Below, one piece after another: positions 45,304 through 56,068 of a stretch of DNA of 64,000 bases. The notes below the pieces were generated by a model that was given only the letters and a program-made list of their open reading frames with translations, did not search any database and had not been told where the DNA came from. Position 1 is the stretch's first letter, and every line of letters begins with the position of its first letter. The translations under genes were made by a program, and so were the position numbers. Source of the stretch: Rubellimicrobium arenae (GTDB lineage: Bacteria; Pseudomonadota; Alphaproteobacteria; Rhodobacterales; Rhodobacteraceae); NCBI RefSeq assembly GCF_017916275.1, contig NZ_JAFMST010000009.1, forward strand, positions 1 to 64,000. Direction: 5' to 3'.

Positions 45304-46177
45304 TCCCGCCGATCTCGGCCCCTTCCTCCAGGGGTCCGGTGGTGTCGTCGGACAGCACCCGGCTCCCGTCGGGCTTCAGGATCTCGCCACGCATCCGCAG
45401 GCGGTCGCCCTCGATCTCGGCCAGGCCGGCGATGGGGGTCTGGCAGGACCCGTCGAGCCCCGCGAGGAACGCCCGCTCCGCCGCGAGGCGCAGCCCCGTG
45501 TCCCGGTCGTGAATGAGCCGGAGCATCTCGTGGACGCGCCCGTCGTCGCGCCGCCGCTCCACGCCGATGGCGCCCTGGGCGATGGCGGGCAGCATGGCGT
45601 CGGGCGGGATCGGGCGTGCCGGCACCTCGGTCAGGCCCAGCCGGTTCATCCCCGCCATGGCCAGGAACGTCGCCTGCGCCACGCCCTGGGCCAGCTTGGA
45701 AAGCCGGGTCTGCACGTTGCCCCGGAACTCCACCACGGTCAGGTCCGGCCGCCGCGCCAGCAGCTGCGCCCGGCGGCGCAGCGACGAGGTTCCGACCGTG
45801 GCCCCCTCGGGCAGGTCGGCCAGGCCCGCATGTTCGTCCAGGGTGACGAAGGCGTCGCGCGGATCCTCCCGCGGGAGGAAGCAGTCCAGCGCCAGCCCCT
45901 CGGGCTGGAGGACCGGCATGTCCTTCATCGAATGGACCGCGATGTCGACGTCCCCCGCCAGGAGCGCCTCCTCGATCTCCTTGGTGAAAAGGCCCTTGCC
46001 GCCGATCTGGCTCAGCGGGCGGTCCTGCACCGCGTCGCCGGTGACGCGGATCACGACGATCTCGAAGGCTTCCAGCGGCAGGCCCGTGGCGGCCATGAGG
46101 CGATCGCGGGTTTCGTGGGCCTGGGCCAGCGCCAGGGGCGAGCCGCGGGTGCCGATGCGAAGGGAGGCTTGGGTCAT
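45251..46177 (-). CDS. hemC: Hydroxymethylbilane synthase (porphobilinogen deaminase)
   Basis: A cytosolic enzyme joining four porphobilinogens into hydroxymethylbilane in heme synthesis. The N-terminus LRIGTRGSPLALAQAHETR, the DGxLF-like block GKGLFTKEIEEALLAGDVDI, AVHSMKDMPV, GTSSLRRRAQLLARRPDL, RGNVQTRL and PAIAQGAIGVE are standard. The dipyrromethane-cofactor cysteine is Cys245 in GLDGSCQTPIAG. The length of 308 residues is normal. It is divergent from hemE with a 90-bp spacer, a common arrangement in Rhodobacterales, and convergent with the MFS gene. Confidence 0.97.
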   Translation of the reverse strand: MTQASLRIGTRGSPLALAQAHETRDRLMAATGLPLEAFEIVVIRVTGDAVQDRPLSQIGGKGLFTKEIEEALLAGDVDIAVHSMKDMPVLQPEGLALDCFLPREDPRDAFVTLDEHAGLADLPEGATVGTSSLRRRAQLLARRPDLTVVEFRGNVQTRLSKLAQGVAQATFLAMAGMNRLGLTEVPARPIPPDAMLPAIAQGAIGVERRRDDGRVHEMLRLIHDRDTGLRLAAERAFLAGLDGSCQTPIAGLAEIEGDRLRMRGEILKPDGSRVLSDDTTGPLEEGAEIGGIMACQMRHEVGPNFFQV

Positions 46178-46266
46178 GCGCCGCTTCTAGGCCGCAGGCC
46201 CGCGCGGGGCAATCGTCCCCTGCGCCGACTTGACATTCCCGTCAACGAATGGGCACCGGAACAGAC

Positions 46267-47304
46267 ATGAGCACGCCCCAGAAGACGATCCTGCGCGCCC
46301 TCGCCGGCGAAACGCTGCCCACGCCGCCCATCTGGATGATGCGGCAGGCCGGGCGCTACCTGCCCGAGTACCGCGCCACGCGCGAGCAGGCGGGCGACTT
46401 CCTGTCGCTCTGCTACAACCCGGACCTCGCCGCCGAGGTGACGCTCCAGCCGATCCGGCGCTTCGGCTTCGACGCGGCGATCCTGTTCGCCGACATCCTG
46501 CTGGTGCCGCAGGCCCTGGGCCTCGACCTCGCCTTCGAGGCGGGCGAGGGGCCGCGCCTGTCCACCATCACCACCCGGGACGACCTGGCCCGCCTGAAGC
46601 CCGTGGAGGCCATCCACGACACGCTGTCCCCGGTCTACGAGACCGTGCGCATCCTGTCCGGCGCGCTTCCGCCCGAAACCACGCTGATCGGCTTCGCGGG
46701 CGCGCCCTGGACGGTGGCGACCTACATGATCGCCGGGCGCGGCACGCCCGACCAGGGCCCGGCCCATGCGCTCAAGGCCGCAGACCGCCCGCTGTTCGAT
46801 GCGATCCTGGACCGGCTGACCCTCGCCACGATCGATTACCTGTCCCGCCAGGTCCAGGCCGGGGCCGAGGTCGTCAAGATCTTCGATTCCTGGGCGGGCT
46901 CGCTCCGGGGCGACGATTTCCACGCCTATGCGCTGGAGCCCGCGCGCCGGATCACCGCCGCGCTGAAGGCGCGCCATCCCGGCCTGCCCGTCATCGCCTT
47001 TCCGCGCGGCGCGGGGGAACGCTTCGCCGGCACCCACGCCGCCACCGGGGCCGACTGCATCGCCCTCGACGACGGGGTCGCGCCGGAATGGGCGGCCGCG
47101 CAGGTCCAGACCGGCGGCTGCGTGCAGGGCAACCTCGCCTCGGCCCATCTCGTCAGCGGCGGCCCCGCCCTGGTCGAGGACACGCGCCGCGTGGTCCGCG
47201 CCTTTGCCCACGGCCCGCACATCTTCAACCTCGGCCACGGCATCACCCCGGACGCGAGCATCGACAACGTCCACCGGATGATCGACACGGTGCGCGGCGC
47301 CTAG
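46267..47304 (+). CDS. hemE: Uroporphyrinogen decarboxylase
   Basis: Decarboxylates the four acetate groups of uroporphyrinogen III to coproporphyrinogen III. Family signatures are [20 protein letters not shown] and [18 protein letters not shown], with the conserved IFDSWAGSL in the middle and FPRGAG, VQGNLAS and FNLGHGI toward the end. ATG 46267 gives 345 residues; an in-frame ATG at 46249 would add six residues. A TTGACA-like element lies just upstream (46230-46235). It is divergent from hemC, so the two probably share a control region. It overlaps the convergent LysE gene by 4 bp. Confidence 0.97.
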   Translation: MSTPQKTILRALAGETLPTPPIWMMRQAGRYLPEYRATREQAGDFLSLCYNPDLAAEVTLQPIRRFGFDAAILFADILLVPQALGLDLAFEAGEGPRLSTITTRDDLARLKPVEAIHDTLSPVYETVRILSGALPPETTLIGFAGAPWTVATYMIAGRGTPDQGPAHALKAADRPLFDAILDRLTLATIDYLSRQVQAGAEVVKIFDSWAGSLRGDDFHAYALEPARRITAALKARHPGLPVIAFPRGAGERFAGTHAATGADCIALDDGVAPEWAAAQVQTGGCVQGNLASAHLVSGGPALVEDTRRVVRAFAHGPHIFNLGHGITPDASIDNVHRMIDTVRGA

Positions 47305-47903
47305 CTGCGCCAGAGCAGCCAGAGCGCCACGCCGGCCAGGGCCGCCGACAGGACGCGACGCAACCGCCGCTCCTGCCGGGCGTCGGTCAGGATGCGCTTG
47401 GCCTGTCCGGCCAGGGCGACGATCGCGGCATGAACCGTCGTCGCCACGGCGACATAGCCGAAGGTATGCGCCAGGGTCTGCGGCAGCACGGAGATGGACG
47501 GGTCCAGGAACGTGGGCAGCACGGCAACGTAGAAGATGCCGGCCTTGGGGTTGAGGAGATTGGTGACCAGGCCCCGCCGGAAGGCCCGCAGCCCCGCGCG
47601 GCCCGGCACCAGCGACGCCTCCTCGCGGCTGCCCCGCCAGCCGTCCCAGGCCAGCCAGAGCAGGTAGGCCGCGCCGCCCCAGCGCAGGAGCTGATACAGC
47701 GTGGGCGAGGCCGCCACGATCGCCGCGAGGCCCAGGGCCGCCGCAAGCCCGACGGCCCCGAGGCCGAGCGCCACGCCCGCGACCGCGGCCAGGCCGACCC
47801 GGCTCCCCTCGCCCGCCGCCACGATGGCGAGCCAGGCCATGTTCGGCCCGGGCGTCAGCTCGATCAGCAGCGCGGTGAGCAGGTACGCGCCCCAGCCCGT
47901 CAT
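47301..47903 (-). CDS. LysE/RhtB family amino-acid exporter
   Basis: A 200-residue inner-membrane protein with about six helices. The LysE signatures are [20 protein letters not shown] at the N-terminus, [12 protein letters not shown], and [20 protein letters not shown] with the conserved NPK(A/V). It would export an amino acid or a homoserine-lactone-like compound. It stands alone between hemE and hemF on the minus strand. Confidence 0.92.
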   Translation of the reverse strand: MTGWGAYLLTALLIELTPGPNMAWLAIVAAGEGSRVGLAAVAGVALGLGAVGLAAALGLAAIVAASPTLYQLLRWGGAAYLLWLAWDGWRGSREEASLVPGRAGLRAFRRGLVTNLLNPKAGIFYVAVLPTFLDPSISVLPQTLAHTFGYVAVATTVHAAIVALAGQAKRILTDARQERRLRRVLSAALAGVALWLLWRS

Positions 47904-48003
47904 CTCGGCCTCCTTTCCCGGTCCGATTCGCGACCCAGGCTAGGGAACTTCGGCGGCCGTGCCTTGATCTGGCTCCAGTCCGAAGGCGCGGAAGGATGCC
48001 GTC

Positions 48004-48894
48004 TCAGACCCACTTCGCCAGGGGCGGCAGGCTCATCAGCACGGCCTCGGCGTCGTGGCCCGAGGCGAGCCCGAACTTGGTCCCGCGGTCATAGACCAGG
48101 TTGAACTCCGCATAGAGCCCCCGATGGATGAGCTGCCGGTCCTTGTCGGCCTCGGTCCAGGGCTGCGCCACGCGCCGCTCCGCGATGGGGAGCCAGGACG
48201 GCAGGAAGGCCCGCCCGATGTCCTGGATCATGGCGAAGTCCCGCTCCCAGTCGCCCGAGCACTGGTCATCGAGGAAGATGCCCCCCACGCCCCGCGCCCG
48301 TCCCCGGTGCGGCACGAAGAAGTACTCGTCGGCCCAGGCCTTCTGGCGGGGATACTCCTCCGCCCCGTGGGGATCGAGATGGGCCCTGAGGACCTGATGG
48401 AACGCGGCGGTATCCTCGTCGTACTCGATCGCGGGGTTGAGGTCGGTGCCTCCGCCGAACCACCATGCGCCCGGCGTCCAGAACATCCGCGTGTTGAGGT
48501 GGACCGCCGGGACATGCGGGTTGCGCGGATGCGCGACGAGGCTGATCCCCGAGGCCCAGAACCGGGGATCCTCGGCCACGCCCGGCACGCCGCGCGCCGC
48601 CATGGCCTTTTGCGCCTCGGGGCCGAGGATGCCGTGCACCGTCGACACTCCGACCCCCATCTTCTCGAAGACCCGCCCGCCCTTGAGCGTCGCCATCAGC
48701 CCGCCGCCCGCGTCGCCGCCGTCCGGCGCGCTGCGCCGGGTCTCGCGGAAGGCGAATCGGCCGGGGGCGATGCCGTCGGCCCCCGCGGCGGGACCGTTCT
48801 CCAGGCCCTCGAAAGCCGCGACGATGCGGTCCCTCAGCTCTCCGAACCAGGCCGAGGCGCGGGCCTTCTCGTCGGTCATCCCCATCCGGTCCAT
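48004..48894 (-). CDS. hemF: Oxygen-dependent coproporphyrinogen III oxidase
   Basis: Aerobic oxidative decarboxylation of coproporphyrinogen III to protoporphyrinogen IX in the cytosol. Signatures include VFEKMGVGVSTVHG, ISLVAHPRNPHVPAVHLNTR, the WWFGGGTDLNPAIEYDEDTA block, GVGGIFLDDQ, and the C-terminal FNLVYDRGTKFGLASGHDAE with MSLPPLAKW. GGAGGGG precedes ATG 48894, giving 296 residues, the family norm. With hemC and hemE nearby, this makes a local heme-gene group. Confidence 0.97.
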   Translation of the reverse strand: MDRMGMTDEKARASAWFGELRDRIVAAFEGLENGPAAGADGIAPGRFAFRETRRSAPDGGDAGGGLMATLKGGRVFEKMGVGVSTVHGILGPEAQKAMAARGVPGVAEDPRFWASGISLVAHPRNPHVPAVHLNTRMFWTPGAWWFGGGTDLNPAIEYDEDTAAFHQVLRAHLDPHGAEEYPRQKAWADEYFFVPHRGRARGVGGIFLDDQCSGDWERDFAMIQDIGRAFLPSWLPIAERRVAQPWTEADKDRQLIHRGLYAEFNLVYDRGTKFGLASGHDAEAVLMSLPPLAKWV

Positions 48895-48970
48895 CAACCC
48901 CTCCGTGCTATCGAATAGCAGAGCTAGCACCCTTCCCGGGGCGTCTCCACGGGGTTACGACAGGGCAAGA

Positions 48971-49375
48971 ATGGAGTTCGCCATGCGCCCTGTGCCCGCC
49001 GCCGCCCTGCTGTCCGTCCTCGCCCTCGCCGCCTGCCAGACGCCGAGGGAAAGCTGCATCTCGAACGCCTCGCGCGAGTTGCGGGTGATCGACTCGCTGA
49101 TCGCGGAAACGCAGGGCAACCTGTCCCGCGGCTACGCCATCGAGCAGGATCAGGAGGTGCGGGTGGACCGCGACTTCTGCCATGTGGAGTTCGAGAACGG
49201 CGAGGACGCCCTCGTGCCCTGCCAGGACACCGACGTCGTCAACGTGGAGCGCCCGGTCGCCATCGACCTTGGGGCGGAGCAGACCAAGCTCGAGGGCCTC
49301 CTGGACCGCCGCTCCCGCCTCGGGCGCGAGCAGCAGGCCCAGGTCCGGGCCTGCATCGCCGCCTATCCGGAGTGA
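48971..49375 (+). CDS. Small outer-envelope lipoprotein, function unknown
   Basis: A 134-residue protein with a lipoprotein signal: MRPVPAAALLSVLALAACQTP, lipobox LAAC, cysteine near residue 22. The mature part is polar, with three more cysteines (ESCISN, DFCHVE, LVPCQD and a late RACIAA among them) that could form disulfides. I do not recognise the family. ATG 48971 is preceded by AGGG; an in-frame ATG at 48983 is possible. It is divergent from hemF and convergent with the methyltransferase gene, with a 13-bp overlap. Confidence 0.7.
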   Translation: MEFAMRPVPAAALLSVLALAACQTPRESCISNASRELRVIDSLIAETQGNLSRGYAIEQDQEVRVDRDFCHVEFENGEDALVPCQDTDVVNVERPVAIDLGAEQTKLEGLLDRRSRLGREQQAQVRACIAAYPE

Positions 49376-50385
49376 GCCCGACGGGTCCGCGTCACGGCGC
49401 GGGCCACGCCGCCCGGCTTGGCCTTGAGCGGCTGCGCCGCATGGAGGAGCTTGAAGCCGGGCGTTCCGCCGATCTCGGTGACGTTGCGGAACGTCTCGGC
49501 CAGCACCGCCTCGTAGGGCAGGTGGCGGTTCGCCACGACCCAGAGCTGCCCCTGGGGGGTGAGCGCCCTGGCCGCCGCCTGGAGAAAGGCCGAGCCCAGC
49601 CGGGGGTCGGCCTGCCGGGTCGTATGGAACGGCGGGTTCATGACGATGCCGTCATACGGCCCGCGGGCGCCCTTGGTCGCGTCCTCCCACAGGAACCGCG
49701 CCCGAGGGTCGTTGACGTTGAGCCGCGCGCAGTCGAGGGCGAGCTGCTCGGCCTCGATCAGGTCGATCGACTTGACGCCCTCGCGCGACAGCGCGGCCAG
49801 CGTCAGCACCCCGGCCCCGGCCCCGAAATCGGCCATCCGCGCCGGCAGCTTCGGCGGCAGCGCCTCGGCCAGGAGGAGCGACCCCCGGTCCGGCCCGTCC
49901 GCGCTGAACACGCCGGGCTGGCTGAAGAGGCCGTCCTCCCCCTTTTCGGGCGCGCCCAGCGCCCAGTCCTCGAAGCCCGCGCCTCCGGCGAACCAGAACA
50001 GCCGGCCGTGGCCCTGGGTCAACCCCTGGACCTCGTCGCGCCGCGTCCGCACCTCGCGCCAGACCGCGTCCACGCCGTCGGTGCGCTGCCCGTCCACGAC
50101 CACAAGGGGCGCGAGCCGCGCCGCCTGGGCGATCAGCGCCCGTGCCAGAGCCTTGGAGCGGGGCACGCAGACCAGCGCGGCCTGCGCCGCGGGAACGTCC
50201 TCGGCAATTCGGTAGCCCGCCCCGGCCCAGGCGTCCCGGTCGGGCCGGAAGCCGTGGAGGATCGTCACCCCCTCGCGCGGCAGGGCGGACAGGTCCATGG
50301 CCGCGGGCGGACGCAGGACCAGGAGGCCGTCGGACGGCAGGTCGAGCCCTTCATCGAGGGCGGTGGCGAGTCTTGAACGTGACAT
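49363..50385 (-). CDS. RsmC-like class I methyltransferase
   Basis: A 340-residue protein with the two-domain layout of RsmC: a degenerate N-terminal methyltransferase-like domain, then a catalytic domain with ARMADFGAGAGVLTLAAL (SAM binding), IDLIEAEQLALDCARLN and the NPPF motif in GIVMNPPFHTTRQADPRLG, followed by LWVVANRHLPYE. RsmC methylates a guanine N2 in 16S rRNA in the 30S subunit. NPPFH and the N-terminal domain favour this over other N-methyltransferases, but RlmG-type activity is not ruled out. Confidence 0.85.
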   Translation of the reverse strand: MSRSRLATALDEGLDLPSDGLLVLRPPAAMDLSALPREGVTILHGFRPDRDAWAGAGYRIAEDVPAAQAALVCVPRSKALARALIAQAARLAPLVVVDGQRTDGVDAVWREVRTRRDEVQGLTQGHGRLFWFAGGAGFEDWALGAPEKGEDGLFSQPGVFSADGPDRGSLLLAEALPPKLPARMADFGAGAGVLTLAALSREGVKSIDLIEAEQLALDCARLNVNDPRARFLWEDATKGARGPYDGIVMNPPFHTTRQADPRLGSAFLQAAARALTPQGQLWVVANRHLPYEAVLAETFRNVTEIGGTPGFKLLHAAQPLKAKPGGVARAVTRTRRAHSG

Positions 50386-50406
50386 GAGGCCGGGCGAGGG
50401 GCGCCC

Positions 50407-50754
50407 TTATTCCTTTTCCATGGTGCATTGCAGCGGATGCTGATGGCGCTGCGCGAAGTCCATCACAAGGGCGACCTTGGTTTCCGCGATCTCGTAGGAG
50501 TAGACGCCCACGACCGCCAGCCCCTTCTTGTGGACCGTCAGCATGAGGTCGAAGGCCTGCGCATGGCTCATGCCGAAAAAGCGTTCGAGCACATGGACCA
50601 CGAACTCCATGGGCGTGTAGTCGTCATTGAGGATCAGGACCTTGTACAGCGGCGGCCGCTGCGTCCTGGTGCGCGTCTCGAGCTTGACGCCCGTGCCGCC
50701 GTCCTGGTCCCGGCCGGGCCCGCCGGCCATGATATGAGCTTGACCCGTCATCAT
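50407..50754 (-). CDS. clpS: ATP-dependent Clp protease adaptor ClpS
   Basis: The N-end-rule adaptor that delivers substrates to ClpAP. The conserved core is [58 protein letters not shown] and [16 protein letters not shown]; the NDDYTPM and VHxxG residues line the N-degron pocket. Start choice is uncertain: ATG 50754 gives 115 residues, and ATG 50730 gives a shorter disordered N-terminus. It is divergent from a HAD hydrolase, with a 90-bp spacer. Confidence 0.95.
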   Translation of the reverse strand: MMTGQAHIMAGGPGRDQDGGTGVKLETRTRTQRPPLYKVLILNDDYTPMEFVVHVLERFFGMSHAQAFDLMLTVHKKGLAVVGVYSYEIAETKVALVMDFAQRHQHPLQCTMEKE

Positions 50755-50843
50755 GGGGCGCTGCCGATCTGCCAAAGATGGATTTCCGTATCCTGTGTAT
50801 ATAAGGCCACGAGCGGCACAAGAAAAGACGCGAGGGCAAGCGC

Positions 50844-51542
50844 ATGGGCTCCTGGACCATCGGTTTCGACGCGGACGATACCCTTTGGCACAATGAGCGC
50901 TTCTTCCGCGTGACCGAGGACCGCTTTGCGGAGCTCCTCGCAAGCCATGCGGAAGGCGAGGGCCTGCGTGCGCGCCTGCTCGAGGCCGAGAGGCGCAACC
51001 TGGGCATCTATGGCTTCGGGATCAAGGGCTTCGTGCTGTCGATGATCGAGACCGCGATCGACGCCACCCAGGGGCGCGTGCCCGCCACCACCCTGGGCGA
51101 GATCCTGGCCATGGGCCGCGAGATGCTGGCTCATCCCATCGATCTCCTGCCCCAAGCCCGCGAGGCCGTCGAGGCCGCCGCCCGCGAGGGCGAGGTGGTG
51201 CTCATCACCAAGGGCGACCTCCTGGACCAGGAGCGGAAGCTGGCGCAGTCGGGGCTGGGCGACCTGTTCGACGCCGTGGAGATCGTGAGCGACAAGACGC
51301 CTGCGACCTATCTCCGCATCTTCGCGCGCCATGGCGGGCGGCACGCGATGATGGTGGGCAACTCGCTCAAGTCCGACGTGATCCCCGCCCTCGCCGCCGG
51401 GGCCTGGGGCATCCATGTACCCCATGGGCCCATCTGGGCGCTCGAGGCGGCTGAGCCCCCTCACGACCATCCCCGGTTCCGGGAGATTCCCTCGCTGGGC
51501 GCCCTTCCCGGACTCATCGCGGAACTGGGCGTGGAGCCCTGA
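50844..51542 (+). CDS. HAD superfamily hydrolase
   Basis: A 232-residue phosphatase-like protein. Motif I is [10 protein letters not shown], with the nucleophile Asp in DADDT. Motif II is VVLITKGD, and motif III/IV is the lysine region and [16 protein letters not shown]. The cap is helical, as in YjjG/IA-type enzymes. The substrate is unknown; a small phosphorylated metabolite is likely. It is divergent from clpS, and GAGGG precedes the ATG. Confidence 0.88.
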   Translation: MGSWTIGFDADDTLWHNERFFRVTEDRFAELLASHAEGEGLRARLLEAERRNLGIYGFGIKGFVLSMIETAIDATQGRVPATTLGEILAMGREMLAHPIDLLPQAREAVEAAAREGEVVLITKGDLLDQERKLAQSGLGDLFDAVEIVSDKTPATYLRIFARHGGRHAMMVGNSLKSDVIPALAAGAWGIHVPHGPIWALEAAEPPHDHPRFREIPSLGALPGLIAELGVEP

Positions 51543-51784
51543 GGCAGCAGAGCCACAGCCCATATTTCCTTGTATTTGAAGGGATCCAGCTCAGGGCCCT
51601 GGACCCCCTCCCTATAGTGGGACTCTGCGCGGCAGGCCGCAAATTCTAGAGGAAACCTTCCGTTAAGGATCGCGCCGCAAGCTCCCAAGACGCTTTCTGC
51701 CCGCAAAGGCCCATGCTATCCTTCACGAACACAAGAGGCGGACGGGCATGCATCCGTCCCCCGGGGCTGAAAAGGGGCAGTGTC

Positions 51785-53182
51785 ATGGGCAGTCGTATCG
51801 GGCGGTCAGCCTGGCTGGCGGTCATCATCCTCACGAGCGTTCTGAGCGCGGCTGCGGCACGGGCCGTGCCCTATGCGGCGTTCGTCATGGACGCGCGCAC
51901 CGGCCAGATCTTCTACGAAGAGAACGCCGAGACGCCGCTCGCGCCGGCGTCGCTGACCAAGATGATGACGCTCTACCTGGCCTTCCAGGCGATCCAGCAG
52001 GGCGAAATCTCCCTCGACACCGTCGTGCGCATTCCTGCGGATGCGGCCGACGAGCCTCCGTCCCGCCTCGGCCTCCGCACCGGCCAGGAGATCAAGCTCC
52101 GCTACCTGCTGCGGGCCGCCGCCGTGAAGTCGGCCAACGATGCCGCGATGGCCATCGGCTATGCGCTCGGCGGCTCCAAGGAAGGGTTCGCCGCCCGCAT
52201 GAACGCGATGGCGCAGGCGATGGGCATGACCCACACCCACTTCATCAACCCGAACGGGCTGACGGCCGACGGGCACTACTCCTCGGCCCGCGACATGAGC
52301 ATCCTGGGGCGGCACCTGATCTATGACTTCCCCCAGTACTACAACCTGTTCTCGCGTCGGACCGCCGATGCGGGCATGGCGCAGGTGAGCAACACGAACC
52401 GCCGCTTCCTCGACGCCTACGAAGGGGCTGACGGCATCAAGACCGGCTTCACCAACGCGGCGGGCTACAACCTCGTGGCCTCGGCCCAGCGCGGCGACGT
52501 CCGGATCATCGCGACCGTGTTCGGCGGGACCTCGACGGCCGACCGCAACGCCCGCGTCTCCAAGCTGCTGGACCTGGGCTTCGCCCATGCGCCCGCCCAT
52601 GCGCAGGTGGTGATGACCAACCCGCCCGTGGCTCGGCCGCAGGACGCGGCAACGACGCAGGTGGCCGCCAACATCGACGCGCCGCCGTCGGACGCGCCCG
52701 CCCGGGTCAGCGGCCCCATCGAGACCTCGCTCCGGCCGCAGCCCCGTCCCGGCTCCACGGTCGTGACCTTCGCCGCCGCCGTCCCGGCCAAGGAGATCGA
52801 GGATGCGCTGACCGCCGCCCTGGCCGCCCCCGCCAAGGAGGCGCCGACCGAGATCATCATGACCGCAACCGCCATCGCGCCCGGCTCCGCACCCCTGGTC
52901 GAGCCCGAACCCGAGGTCGTGACCCGGCTCTCGACCTCCGGGGGCTCGCTCTGGGGGATCAACCTGGGCAGCTTTCCGTCCCGCGATTCGGCGGAACGGG
53001 CGCTGATCACGGTGGCGCTGTCCGAATCCACGACCCTGAACGGCGGGCTCCGCCGGGTAATCCAACGGTCGGGCGGGTTCGACGCCAACGTCATGGGCCT
53101 GACCCGGGACGAGGCGGACCTGGCCTGCCGGCGTCTCCAGGCCCGCGGCACCACCTGCTTCATGGTCGGCACCGACGAATGA
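51785..53182 (+). CDS. D-alanyl-D-alanine carboxypeptidase with SPOR domain
   Basis: A periplasmic class C low-molecular-weight penicillin-binding protein (DacA/PBP5 type) of 465 residues that trims the terminal D-Ala of peptidoglycan stems. A signal peptide (LAVIILTSVLSAAAARA) leads to the serine-peptidase domain: Ser56 and Lys59 in PASLTKMMTL, KSANDAAMA (SxN), and IKTGFTNAAG (KTG). A disordered proline/alanine-rich linker is followed by a C-terminal SPOR domain (WGINLGSFPSRDSAERAL, AR GTTCFMVG region), which targets denuded septal glycan. AAGGGG precedes ATG 51785. A strong terminator follows. Confidence 0.93.
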   Translation: MGSRIGRSAWLAVIILTSVLSAAAARAVPYAAFVMDARTGQIFYEENAETPLAPASLTKMMTLYLAFQAIQQGEISLDTVVRIPADAADEPPSRLGLRTGQEIKLRYLLRAAAVKSANDAAMAIGYALGGSKEGFAARMNAMAQAMGMTHTHFINPNGLTADGHYSSARDMSILGRHLIYDFPQYYNLFSRRTADAGMAQVSNTNRRFLDAYEGADGIKTGFTNAAGYNLVASAQRGDVRIIATVFGGTSTADRNARVSKLLDLGFAHAPAHAQVVMTNPPVARPQDAATTQVAANIDAPPSDAPARVSGPIETSLRPQPRPGSTVVTFAAAVPAKEIEDALTAALAAPAKEAPTEIIMTATAIAPGSAPLVEPEPEVVTRLSTSGGSLWGINLGSFPSRDSAERALITVALSESTTLNGGLRRVIQRSGGFDANVMGLTRDEADLACRRLQARGTTCFMVGTDE

Positions 53183-53212
53183 CCCGGTCCGGCCGGTTGG
53201 TCGGGCTGACAG

Positions 53213-53233
53213 GGGGGCCTTCGGGCCCCCTTT
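53213..53233. terminator. Bidirectional intrinsic terminator
   Basis: Perfect 7-bp stem GGGGGCC (53213-53219) and GGCCCCC (53224-53230), loop TTCG, followed by TTT. It lies between the carboxypeptidase stop (53182) and the convergent ABC ATPase stop (53235). Confidence 0.8.
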
Positions 53234-53234
53234 C

Positions 53235-54842
53235 CTATTCCGCCGCCGCGGCCGCCGGGAACGCCGCCGCCATGAGGGTCCGGGTGTAGGCGGTCCTTGG
53301 ACTCCCGAAGACCTCCGCCGCCGGCCCGGCCTCGACCACGTCCCCGTCCTTCATCACCATGACCCGGTGCGCCATCGCCCGGATCACCTTGAGGTCGTGG
53401 CTGATGAACAGGAAGGCCAGCCCGTGCTTCTGCTGCAGCCCCCGCAGCAACTGCACGATCTGCACCTGCACCGTCATGTCGAGCGCGCTCGTCGGCTCAT
53501 CCAGGACCATCAGCCGCGGCTTCAGCACCAGCGCCCGGGCGATGGCGATCCGCTGCCGCTGCCCGCCCGAGAACTCGTGCGGGTAGCGGTCCATCGTCGC
53601 CGGATCGAGGCCCACCTCGGCCATCACCTCGGCCACCATGGAGCGGCGGTCCCGCCCGGGCTCCACGCCATGCACGCCCAGACCCTCGGCGATGATCTCG
53701 CCCACCGTCATCCGGGGGCTCAGGGATCCGAAGGGATCCTGGAACACCACCTGCATCTCGCGGCGAAGGGGCCGCATCTCGCGCTGGGCCAGGTCGCCGA
53801 TGTCGCGCCCCATGAACACGATCCGCCCATCGGTCTTGGGCAGCAGCCGCATGATCGCAAGGGCGAGCGTCGTCTTGCCCGAGCCGGACTCCCCCACCAC
53901 TCCCAGAGTCTCGCCCGCGCGGACCTGCAGCGTCGCGTCATTCACGGCCTTCACATGGCCGACCGTGCGGCGGAGCAGGCCGCGCTGGATCGGGAACCAG
54001 ACCCGCAGGTTCCGGGTCTCGGCCACCAGCTGGGCGGTCGGGGGCACCGGCGCGGGCAGGCCCGTCTGCTCGGCCGCGAGGAGCTTGCGGGTGTAGGGAT
54101 GCTGCGGGTTCGCGAAGATCTGCGCCGCCGGCCCCTGCTCCACGATCAGGCCGCCCTGCATGACGCAGACCCGGTCCGCGATCTTGCGGACGATGCCGAG
54201 GTCATGGGTGATGAAGAGCATCGAGAGCCCCTCGTCCCGCTTGAGATCGGCCAGGAGGTCGAGGATCTGCGCCTGGATCGTCACGTCGAGCGCGGTCGTC
54301 GGCTCGTCGGCGATCAGCAGCTCCGGCCCGTTCGCCAGGGCCATGGCGATCATCACCCGCTGCCGCTGCCCGCCCGAAAGCTGATGCGGATAGGCCCCGA
54401 GCCGCGTCTCGGGGTCGCGGATGCCCACCCGGGTCAGCAGGTCGATGATGCGCGCCTGCACCGCCTCGCCCCGCAGGCCCTGATGGAGCTCGATGGATTC
54501 ACGCAGTTGCCGCTCGATCGTGTGCAGCGGGTTGAGCGAGGTCATCGGCTCCTGGAAGATGAAGCTGATGTCGTTGCCACGAACGCGGCGCAGGTCGCGT
54601 TCGGAGGCGCCGACCATCTCGCGGCCCTCGTAGCGGATCGAGCCGGTCACCCTGGCGTTGTCGCCCAGGAGCTGGACGGTCGACAGGGCGGTGACGGACT
54701 TGCCCGACCCCGATTCGCCCACCAGCGCGACGGTCTCGCCCCGCTCGACGGCAAAGCTCACGCCCCTGACGGCATGGACCTGCCCGCCGTCCTGGGCGAA
54801 GTGGACATGGAGGTCGGTGACCGTCAGGACAGGTTCGCTCAC
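53235..54842 (-). CDS. yejF: Duplicated ATPase of a peptide/microcin C-type ABC importer
   Basis: A 535-residue protein with two complete ABC modules. Module 1 has Walker [15 protein letters not shown], signature [15 protein letters not shown] and Walker [13 protein letters not shown]; module 2 has [30 protein letters not shown] and [12 protein letters not shown]. Each ends in the oligopeptide-transporter tail ([20 protein letters not shown]). It powers the YejB/YejE permeases. Its start overlaps the yejE stop by 4 bp; it is the last gene of a four-gene operon. Confidence 0.93.
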   Translation of the reverse strand: MSEPVLTVTDLHVHFAQDGGQVHAVRGVSFAVERGETVALVGESGSGKSVTALSTVQLLGDNARVTGSIRYEGREMVGASERDLRRVRGNDISFIFQEPMTSLNPLHTIERQLRESIELHQGLRGEAVQARIIDLLTRVGIRDPETRLGAYPHQLSGGQRQRVMIAMALANGPELLIADEPTTALDVTIQAQILDLLADLKRDEGLSMLFITHDLGIVRKIADRVCVMQGGLIVEQGPAAQIFANPQHPYTRKLLAAEQTGLPAPVPPTAQLVAETRNLRVWFPIQRGLLRRTVGHVKAVNDATLQVRAGETLGVVGESGSGKTTLALAIMRLLPKTDGRIVFMGRDIGDLAQREMRPLRREMQVVFQDPFGSLSPRMTVGEIIAEGLGVHGVEPGRDRRSMVAEVMAEVGLDPATMDRYPHEFSGGQRQRIAIARALVLKPRLMVLDEPTSALDMTVQVQIVQLLRGLQQKHGLAFLFISHDLKVIRAMAHRVMVMKDGDVVEAGPAAEVFGSPRTAYTRTLMAAAFPAAAAAE

Positions 54843-56068
54843 CGGAAGGTCTTTCTGGGGTCGAAGGCGTCACGCACGCCTTCGAAGATGAAGACGAGCA
54901 GCGCCAGCATGATGGCGAAGGTGAAGAAGGCCGTGAAGCCGAGCCAGGGCGCCTGGAGGTTCTGCTTGGCCTGGAGCGACAGCTCGCCCAGCGACGGCGC
55001 CGAGGACGGCAGGCCATAGCCCAGGAAGTCGAGCCCCGCGAGGGTGCCGATCGCCCCCGTCACGAGGAAGGGCAGCATCGTCACCGTCGCCACCATGGCG
55101 TTGGGCAGGAGGTGGCGGAGCATGATGGTGCCGTTCGACACGCCCAGGGCGCGGGCCGCCCGCACATATTCGAAGTTCCGCGCCCGCAGGAACTCGGCCC
55201 GGACCACGCCGACCAGCGCCGGCCAGCCGAATAGGATCGTCAGCCCCACAAGGAGCCAGAAACTTCGCCCCAGGATCGCGAAGACGATGATGATGACATA
55301 AAGCGAGGGCGTGCCCGACCAGATCTCGATGATGCGCTGGAAGATCAGGTCCACCCAGCCGCCGAAGTAGCCCTGCAGCGCCCCCGCCAGGATCCCGACC
55401 ACGGAGGACGCGGCCGTCACGATCAGGGCAAAGACGACCGACAGGCGGAAGCCGTAGATGACCCGGGCCAGGACGTCGCGCTTGGTATCGTCCGTCCCCA
55501 GCCAGTTGTGCCGGTCGGGGGGCGAGGGGGCCACGCCCCGCACGTCCACGATGGTGTCGTAGCTGTAGGGGATCAGCGGCCAGAGCATCCAGCCCTTCTG
55601 GAACTCCGGATCGTCGATGGTGCCGGCCTTGGCCGCCGCGATCAGCCCGTCGGGATCATCGAAGCAATCGACGAGTCCCCCCGTCTCGATCAGGCATTTC
55701 ACCTCGGGATCGGTATAGGCCGCCTCGGAGGGGAAGTCGCCGCCGAAGGCCCGCTCGGAGTAGAACGAGAAGATCGGCATCCGCAGCTCGCCCCGATAGC
55801 TGACCAGGATGGGCCGGTCGTTGGCGATGAACTCGGCGAAGAGGGAGGCCACGAACAGGACCGAGAAGATCACGAGCGACCAGAACGCCCGGCCGTTGCG
55901 GCGGAAGTTGCGCCAGCGCCGCTGGTTCAGGGGCGACAGCCAGGGCCGGCGCCCGGCCCGCACCGGGACCGGGGCGTCCAGGGGCTCGCGCAGCGGCTCG
56001 ACCGGGGCCGGGACGGCGCCCGGCATGGGCTCGGGGATGGCGGGGGGTTGGGTGCGGGCGTCGGTCAT
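54839..56068 (-). CDS. yejE: ABC importer permease YejE
   Basis: A 409-residue inner-membrane permease. A proline-rich cytoplasmic N-terminus is followed by TM1, a large periplasmic part ([20 protein letters not shown]), [20 protein letters not shown] and the membrane block [20 protein letters not shown] with the EAA-type loop [20 protein letters not shown]. The family is the DppC-like YejE group that imports microcin C and oligopeptides. It overlaps yejB and yejF by 4 bp each. Confidence 0.93.
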   Translation of the reverse strand: MTDARTQPPAIPEPMPGAVPAPVEPLREPLDAPVPVRAGRRPWLSPLNQRRWRNFRRNGRAFWSLVIFSVLFVASLFAEFIANDRPILVSYRGELRMPIFSFYSERAFGGDFPSEAAYTDPEVKCLIETGGLVDCFDDPDGLIAAAKAGTIDDPEFQKGWMLWPLIPYSYDTIVDVRGVAPSPPDRHNWLGTDDTKRDVLARVIYGFRLSVVFALIVTAASSVVGILAGALQGYFGGWVDLIFQRIIEIWSGTPSLYVIIIVFAILGRSFWLLVGLTILFGWPALVGVVRAEFLRARNFEYVRAARALGVSNGTIMLRHLLPNAMVATVTMLPFLVTGAIGTLAGLDFLGYGLPSSAPSLGELSLQAKQNLQAPWLGFTAFFTFAIMLALLVFIFEGVRDAFDPRKTFR